From contig NZ_LFZV01000001.1 of NCBI RefSeq assembly GCF_001183965.1, positions 186,001-250,000 on the forward strand: DNA of 64,000 nucleotides. The letters are read 5' to 3'. The notes under the pieces are model-generated. The model made no database searches, had not been told where the DNA came from, and saw only the letters and a program-made list of their open reading frames with translations. Positions 63,396 to 64,000 of the stretch are shown piece by piece. This DNA comes from Bacillus sp. FJAT-27916 (GTDB lineage: Bacteria > Bacillota > Bacilli > Bacillales > Pradoshiaceae). Made by a program: the position numbers and the translations under genes. Position 1 is the stretch's first letter. Every line of letters begins with the position of its first letter.

Positions 63396-64000
63396 ATGAA
63401 TGGTGGGTCGAAAGTAATGGTTGTTTCGATTAGTATGTCCTTGCTTTTATCGACAGGGCTGATTTGGCCTGAGGGGAAGCGAGACAGGTATTCGTTAGGG
63501 GGGCTGCATGCAGAGGCAGCTGCGGTTACCTATTATAAGACGACTTCGAATCTGAATATGAGATCTGGTGCGAGCACGAAGAAGAGCATCATTATGACGA
63601 TTCCGAAGGGGAAGCAGGTTACGTATATTTCCAAGAGCGGCAGCTGGTTTAAGGTGAAGTATGGCTCGAAGACGGGCTATGTGAGCCGCACCTATTTAAA
63701 GAAGGTGGGAGCGGCTGCATCGGCACCAAAGGAGGCGGCAACGAGAACCGTCTATAAGACGACCTCTAACTTGAATATGCGGTCAAAGGCAACAACAGCT
63801 AAGGGGAGCCGCGTACTGCTGACGATTCCTAAGGGAAAGGAAGTTACGTATATCTCCAAGAGCGGCAGCTGGTACAAGGTGAAATATCATTCGAAGACGG
63901 GCTATGTGAGCTCCAAATACATAAAGAAAACGACCACTCCAGTGACTACTGCGAAATCAACAAAAATCACTTCCACAACCTATCAAACGACGGCTAACCT
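63396..64000 (+). CDS. SH3-domain secreted protein, 3' end missing
   Basis: 201 codons to the window edge. The ATG at 63396 follows AAGGGGGAAGG. The first ~45 residues contain a hydrophobic signal-like segment (VMVVSISMSLLLSTGLIW). From about residue 48 two SH3b repeats (YYKTTSNLNMRSGASTKKS, VYKTTSNLNMRSKATTAKG, each ending GYVS..YLKK/YIKK) are complete and a third begins. It resembles the glucosaminidase upstream, so a catalytic domain may lie beyond the window. Substrate unknown. Confidence 0.85.
   Translation, partial: MNGGSKVMVVSISMSLLLSTGLIWPEGKRDRYSLGGLHAEAAAVTYYKTTSNLNMRSGASTKKSIIMTIPKGKQVTYISKSGSWFKVKYGSKTGYVSRTYLKKVGAAASAPKEAATRTVYKTTSNLNMRSKATTAKGSRVLLTIPKGKEVTYISKSGSWYKVKYHSKTGYVSSKYIKKTTTPVTTAKSTKITSTTYQTTAN

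Overview
The window looks like the chromosome of a Gram-positive, endospore-former-type Bacillaceae (Bacillus sensu lato; genus not resolved). The reasons are strong AGGAGG-type ribosome binding sites, frequent TTG/GTG starts, a complete poly(glycerol-phosphate) wall teichoic acid gene set (tagO, tagA, tagB/F, tagD, tagE, tagG, tagH, mnaA, gtaB-type galU), a CpsD/CapB-type tyrosine kinase with PHP phosphatase, LCP ligases, LysM/P60 and SH3 autolysins and a class D sortase. Almost the whole window is devoted to building, attaching or remodelling the cell envelope.

Layout. (1) 0-3.4 kb: end of a DUF6944-like gene, a large SH3/amidase_3 autolysin and an SGNH-like exported protein, all on the minus strand. 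(2) 3.5-23.4 kb: an exopolysaccharide/capsule operon. Its head is conserved (chain-length regulator, tyrosine kinase, PHP phosphatase, then a strongly structured intergenic RNA that matches the position and shape expected of the eps-associated RNA/EAR, then galU and an EpsC/PglF-type dehydratase). Next come an aminotransferase, initiating sugar-phosphate transferase and acetyltransferase (bacillosamine-type priming sugar), a WbuB-like transferase plus capE/F/G (UDP-L-FucNAc pathway), two GT4 transferases, a GT-C-like membrane protein, an alkaline-phosphatase-superfamily protein, a polymerase-beta-type nucleotidyltransferase and a Wzx flippase. The 11.7-23.4 kb part is clearly more AT-rich than its flanks and looks like the exchangeable serotype cassette. 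(3) 23.6-33.1 kb: comM/yifB with a RayT-like gene, a degraded end of a UDP-glucose dehydrogenase, a UDP-glucuronate 4-epimerase, gmd and an rmd-like reductase, then a tandem segmental duplication. The second copy has lost everything between the first ~75 bp of comM and the end of the gmd/rmd unit. An IS21-family element with a 5-bp target duplication sits in the first copy. Each copy carries a 43-codon membrane-protein gene. (4) 33.6-48 kb: wall teichoic acid genes, including a GT2-TagF fusion, tagE, an LCP ligase, tagGH, a second galU, mnaA and two nearly identical tagD genes flanking tagB. (5) 48-64 kb: lytE-like endopeptidase, subtilisin-like protease, an LPNTA-anchored acidic surface protein with its class D sortase, a second LCP ligase, tagO, tagA, a NERD-domain protein, an M14 carboxypeptidase, an SH3/glucosaminidase and the start of another SH3 protein. 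A ~175-bp intergenic repeat family occurs three times in this part.

How the genes work together. TagO and TagA (with ManNAc from MnaA) build the linkage unit. TagD supplies CDP-glycerol, TagB/TagF extend the chain and TagE glucosylates it using UDP-glucose from GalU. TagGH exports the polymer and LCP proteins attach it to peptidoglycan. In the capsule operon the priming sugar is made and loaded by the EpsC/N/M/L-like set, FucNAc and other sugars are added, and Wzx flips the repeat unit. The kinase, modulator and phosphatase control chain length. Intrinsic terminators lie inside the capsule operon downstream of the EAR-like RNA, which fits processive antitermination. No Wzy of classical type was recognised; the GT-C-like protein at 18.7 kb is the nearest candidate.
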